In this document: piece by piece, positions 60,965 through 64,000 of the stretch
Layout of the letters: the number at the start of each line of letters is the position of its first letter
Numbering within the stretch: the first letter of the stretch is position 1
Source: Haematobia irritans
Lineage: Eukaryota; Arthropoda; Insecta; Diptera; Muscidae
Length of the DNA: 64,000 bases
Reading direction: 5' to 3'
Assembly (NCBI RefSeq): GCF_050003625.1
Contig: NC_134399.1
Span: 35,914,671 to 35,978,670, forward strand
Program-made: the position numbers and the translations under genes
The notes under the pieces: generated by a model
Seen by the model: the letters and a program-made list of their open reading frames with translations, nothing else
What the model was told of the DNA's origin: nothing
Database searches by the model: none

Positions 60965-61990
60965 ATTTTCTTCTAGTTAGGTTAAGTTAGGCTAAAGTGG
61001 CAGCCCGATTAAGTTTCAGGCTCACTTAGCTATTCAGTCCATTGTGATACCACATTTAACTAAAAGTACCTATTACATATGGGCACTTCTAGTTTTAACC
61101 ACTGAACCTTCTCTATTATTTTCTTTTGTTGAACCAACCAGATTGTTCCAAAAACATTAACAGACTGCTTAAGTTAACCTTTTCCAGGTCCGCCAATAAT
61201 CTAAAGCTATATGCCCCTAAAATTTGCTTACGCCTTATACAAAATGCAGACACTCACACAAGAGGTGTTTAATTGATTTCTTTTCCTCCGCATCATGACA
61301 GCTCATACAATAGTCATTATACTTCGCACCAATAGTTTGTGCCAATTCGCCTATCAGGCAGACCCTGTATAGCAGATATCAGGAGTGATATCTGACGTTT
61401 TGAGAACACTAGCATATCTAGTGTGCGGTTCAAGTTTAAATGGGGCTATATTTGCTTGGTGTCGTTACAACCCTTGCAATTCTCCCATCGAACATTTGCC
61501 ATCATAACAGCTTCTTCACGCAGTAAGAGCTTGCATGTTGCCAGAGACATACCAACAGATTCTAGTTCCCCTGGAATATCTAAGGTAGTTCCTAGCCTTG
61601 CTAAGTCATCTGTTTCGCAGTTCCCCGGTATGTTCCTATGGCCAGGCACCCATATTTGGTGAATATTGTACTGTTCAGCCATCTCGTTGAGAGATTTGCG
61701 GCAGTCGATGACCGTTTTCGAGTTAAGGAACATAGAGTCCACGGATTTTATTGACTGTCTGAGTATATATTAATGCCAACATTTTTTGGAACATTACTTT
61801 TCAGCCAATTCGCCACCTCTCTTATTGCTAATATTTCAGCCTGAACACTACAACACTACAGTGATTAGGTAATCTTCTCGCTATTCGAAGTTCCAGATCT
61901 TTAGAATATACTCCGAAACCCACTTGTCCATCCAATTTGGAGTCATCATTCTTCTAGTTGGTCTTATAAGTACGTTAGAGTATCATCTAT
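60965..61990 (-). pseudogene. 3' end of an RNase H-bearing LINE with a TTAGG-like tail
   Basis: The minus-strand frame 61742-61446 encodes an RNase H segment: SKTVIDCRKSLNEMAEQYN, then WVPGHRNIPGNCETDDLAR, the conserved VPGH-x4-GN-x2-AD-LA pattern. Upstream sequence to about 61990 resembles the earlier RNase H core but is broken. The element ends at 60977-61060 with 'gtggtatcacaatggactga', 'gggctgccac' and TAACCTAAC-type repeats. This is an I/Jockey-group LINE 3' end, 5'-truncated. Confidence 0.75.
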
Positions 61991-62024
61991 ACGACCATGG
62001 AGAGAATTTTTTTAACGTTTTATA

Positions 62025-62245
62025 CTTTTCTGGCGGAAAAGTTCCATTGTAAAATACTATTTTTTGAAAATTTGGCCGTTTCGCATCGATATTTTTATAG
62101 AACCACTTAACATATCACAGATCCAATAAACTATTATTCCTCATCTTAATACCTTTCATTTAAGTACCAACAACAATATAATCGGACATTTCTAACTCGA
62201 GATATAATTTGTTTAGTGAAAAAAGAGTGAAAAAATAAAAATAAC
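62025..62245. repeat. Mixed fragment of the two foldback families
   Basis: It holds 'tatacttttctggcggaaaa' and 'tttcgcatcgatattt', as in the palindrome at 58362-58622. It then has 'aatcggacatttctaactcg' and 'gtttagtgaaaaaagag', as at 58740. The same order occurs at 58495-58860, so the two are parts of one larger element. Confidence 0.6.
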
Positions 62246-62744
62246 TATCAATTGCTTGATAGTTTCGTTGCAGGTAGAGGATGCTAATGAGGAATGTGGT
62301 ACTTCCGAAACGGCCGTACATCCAACTATCTTGCAGTGTAAAGAGCTTTGCCCAAATAAATTTGAGAAATATATTTTTGCTCTGTTGGTCAAGCTACACT
62401 TGTAGTTTAGTCAACGCATGATTTTAAGCAGAAATCAAAACAACAATAATAAACGAGTATTTTAATTTTTTTACTTGAGAATTCATTCATATTGTAGCAG
62501 TTTTTTTTTTAATTTTTCTTAAAACATATTGTATACTTTCGACCCCTACTTGACATCGAAATATCAAAAGACTTGTCTATCGATGTAGAAGAACCGAAAT
62601 CAATTTTCTTTCATTTGAAATATGAATAAAAGCTTTCGCATGGGATAGGGAATGGTGAATTTATTTACTTATTGAAATAGATATAATTCTACAAGTATAT
62701 ACGGCCAAAAGTTAGGCCAGGATGAATTTTATGTACCCTCCGCC

Positions 62745-63590
62745 ATGTATTGGGTACAAAGTTCTACTGAAGACCGAAGCCGATGTGCGGCAAAAAAAGC
62801 AATAATCGGCCGAAGCCGATTATTTTCCTCAAATTTGTAATTAAAGAAATTTGGTGTTTATTAGTCCAATATTAGAATATTTTTTTAAACAAATGCATAA
62901 ATACTACAATAAAAGGTAATTCATTTGATATTATACACCCAAAGAAATTTGTTAGTAGGGACAGCAGAAAAGTCTGCTAAAACAGCAGAAAGTCTGCTGA
63001 AAAAGGGACAGCAGTCACTGTTTGCTGAAATAGCAAACATTTCCTGCTATTTTTGAAGCTCGATTAAACTAAAACATGTTTTATTTTGGCTAAAACAAAT
63101 AAAAATGTCAACTTAGGAGCTATCCTAACATAATTAAAACAATATTTTATAAATATCTATAGTATTTGACCAAAAATCTGAATATTTATCGAATTGAGGC
63201 ATAACAGCAAACTAAATGTTTGCTGATCGTATTTAGGAGCTTGTAAGTATATTACAGTGCAAAAATATACCAAAAACTACTTTTGGTTCTTAAATATGCT
63301 TTGGGGAAAAATTTATAACCTACAAATTTTATAAATTGTTGTTCATTTGGCCCTGAAGTACAAAAATATAACAGCAGACATCGACTGCTGTTTTTAGCAG
63401 AATTTTTTCTATGAGTGTAGAGACAAAACAAGATTAGTTATAATTTTTTACGTATTAAATAATTTATTCAAAATGCTTCGGCTTCGGTTAATCGGTCTCT
63501 TGACGCCAAAGACCGATTCATGGCCGATTATCGATTTTTGGCCGAATGCCGAAGGCGAAGCCGATGCTTCGGTCGAGCTCTAATGGGTTG
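62745..63590. repeat. Repeat rich in 'cgaagccgat', split by a MITE
   Basis: The left piece (62775-62825) has 'gaccgaagccgatgtgcgg' and 'ggccgaagccgattatt'. The right piece (63475-63585) has 'cttcggcttcggttaatcgg' and 'gccgaaggcgaagccgatgc'. Between them lies the 'cagcagaaagtctgctg' element at 62935-63420, which appears to have inserted into this repeat. Confidence 0.6.
62935..63420. mobile_element. MITE of the 'cagcagaaagtctgctg' family, second copy
   Basis: It starts TACACCCAAAGAAATTTG and ends 'tttttctatgagtgta', with short inverted ends TACAC-C/T-C. It carries several copies of 'cagcagaaagtctgctg' and inverse words. It is better preserved than the copy in SMC6 intron 3 (14412-14820) and is non-coding. 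Confidence 0.7.
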
Positions 63591-63599
63591 TCGTAATTC

Positions 63600-63900
63600 C
63601 ATAAGTCAAATTCTTGGAAGTTGGTTGATATAAGGGCTATATATCATTATGAACCAATATGGATAAATTTTAGCTGGATTATTAGAACACATATACTGAC
63701 ATCACCTACAAAATTCAACCGGATCGAATAAGATTTACTCCTCCAAAAGATTCTGGAAGTCAAATCTGGGAATCGGTTTATATGGGGGATATATATATGG
63801 ACCAATCTCTGCATGGTTGTTAGAAAGCGTATGCTAACATCACGTACCAAATTTCAATGGGATCGGAGGCTCCGGATCCCAGTTGGCAGTTGAACTGAAA
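63600..63900. repeat. Fragment of the 'cccatataaac' dispersed repeat (reverse)
   Basis: It contains 'ggttgatataagggctatat', 'aaccggatcgaataagattt' and 'tttatatgggggatatatat', which are units of the repeat seen at 21030 and 49960. The sequence to 64000 shows no gene. Confidence 0.5.
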
Positions 63901-64000
63901 GGACGTGTTTTTCACATATCGGATTAATTAAATTTACCGCAATAAGTAAATATTACGAATTTCAAGTATGGTGATAGATTAGGCCACCATACAGCGAAAC

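Noticed and set aside
1..64000. CRISPR arrays, operons, tRNA or rRNA genes
   Set aside because: I looked for regularly spaced short repeats with unique spacers and for intact tRNA cloverleaf boxes and found none. The direct repeats present are transposon-derived.

Overview
This is eukaryotic nuclear DNA, most likely from a calyptrate (muscid-type) fly such as a Stomoxys, Haematobia or Musca relative. The evidence is split genes with short AT-rich introns, protein sequences that read as dipteran, and repeats of a kind I know from muscid genomes (blocks of 'gctcccatataaac', 'cctgcgccacactgtgg' elements, and a 'ggttaggtggcagcccgat' SINE/LINE tail). The species is an inference. I see no bacterial features, CRISPR arrays or operons.

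Five host loci are supported, and their splice phases close. (1) Minus strand 6747-3838: a nine-exon, 621-codon dystrophin-family gene, best read as discontinuous actin hexagon (dah). (2) Plus strand 13016-20536: a complete 17-exon SMC6 gene of 1,088 codons. (3) Minus strand 29512-28367: a complete four-exon TAF8 gene (TFIID subunit, prodos in Drosophila). A second copy at 25465-24300 has lost its first 21 codons because a block of about 3.95 kb is tandemly duplicated. (4) Minus strand 34072-32309: a single-exon 587-codon gene with no confident family. Its layout suggests a diverged FANCB/FAAP100-type Fanconi core protein, which is a hypothesis only. (5) Plus strand 48364-59918: HDAC6 with both deacetylase domains and the first exon of the ubiquitin-binding zinc finger. 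The rest of the gene runs past the window.

The remainder is mostly transposable elements. The clearest is a Ty3/Gypsy LTR retrotransposon (53171-57845) inside the intron that splits the second HDAC6 catalytic domain. It has identical 141-bp LTRs, a 5-bp target duplication, a tRNA-Leu primer site and one in-frame stop in integrase. Several hAT-type elements have exact or near-exact 8-bp target duplications (1852-2174, 11797-12713, 21786-22796, 25716-26779, 29690-29808, 37362-39805). A piggyBac-like element with TTAA ends (37751-39197) is nested in the last of these. There are also small inverted-repeat elements with 9-bp, 3-bp or TA flanks, large foldback elements, and broken LINE fragments. 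A tRNA-type SINE shares its 3' tail with the RNase H-bearing LINE at 60965-61990.

Region by region: 1-3780 repeats; 3838-6747 dah; 6750-12730 nested DNA transposons, including a near-identical copy of bases 1-1848 at 9054-10901; 13016-20536 SMC6; 20767-29450 a foldback and the duplicated TAF8 block; 29690-32010 small elements and a Tc1/mariner relic; 32309-34072 the FANCB/FAAP100-like gene; 34235-47255 repeats; 48364-59918 HDAC6 with its intronic retrotransposon; 59919-64000 repeats in the next HDAC6 intron. DNA repair (SMC6, perhaps the orphan), transcription (TAF8), deacetylation (HDAC6) and cortical cytoskeleton (dah) genes lie side by side. I infer no joint function from that.
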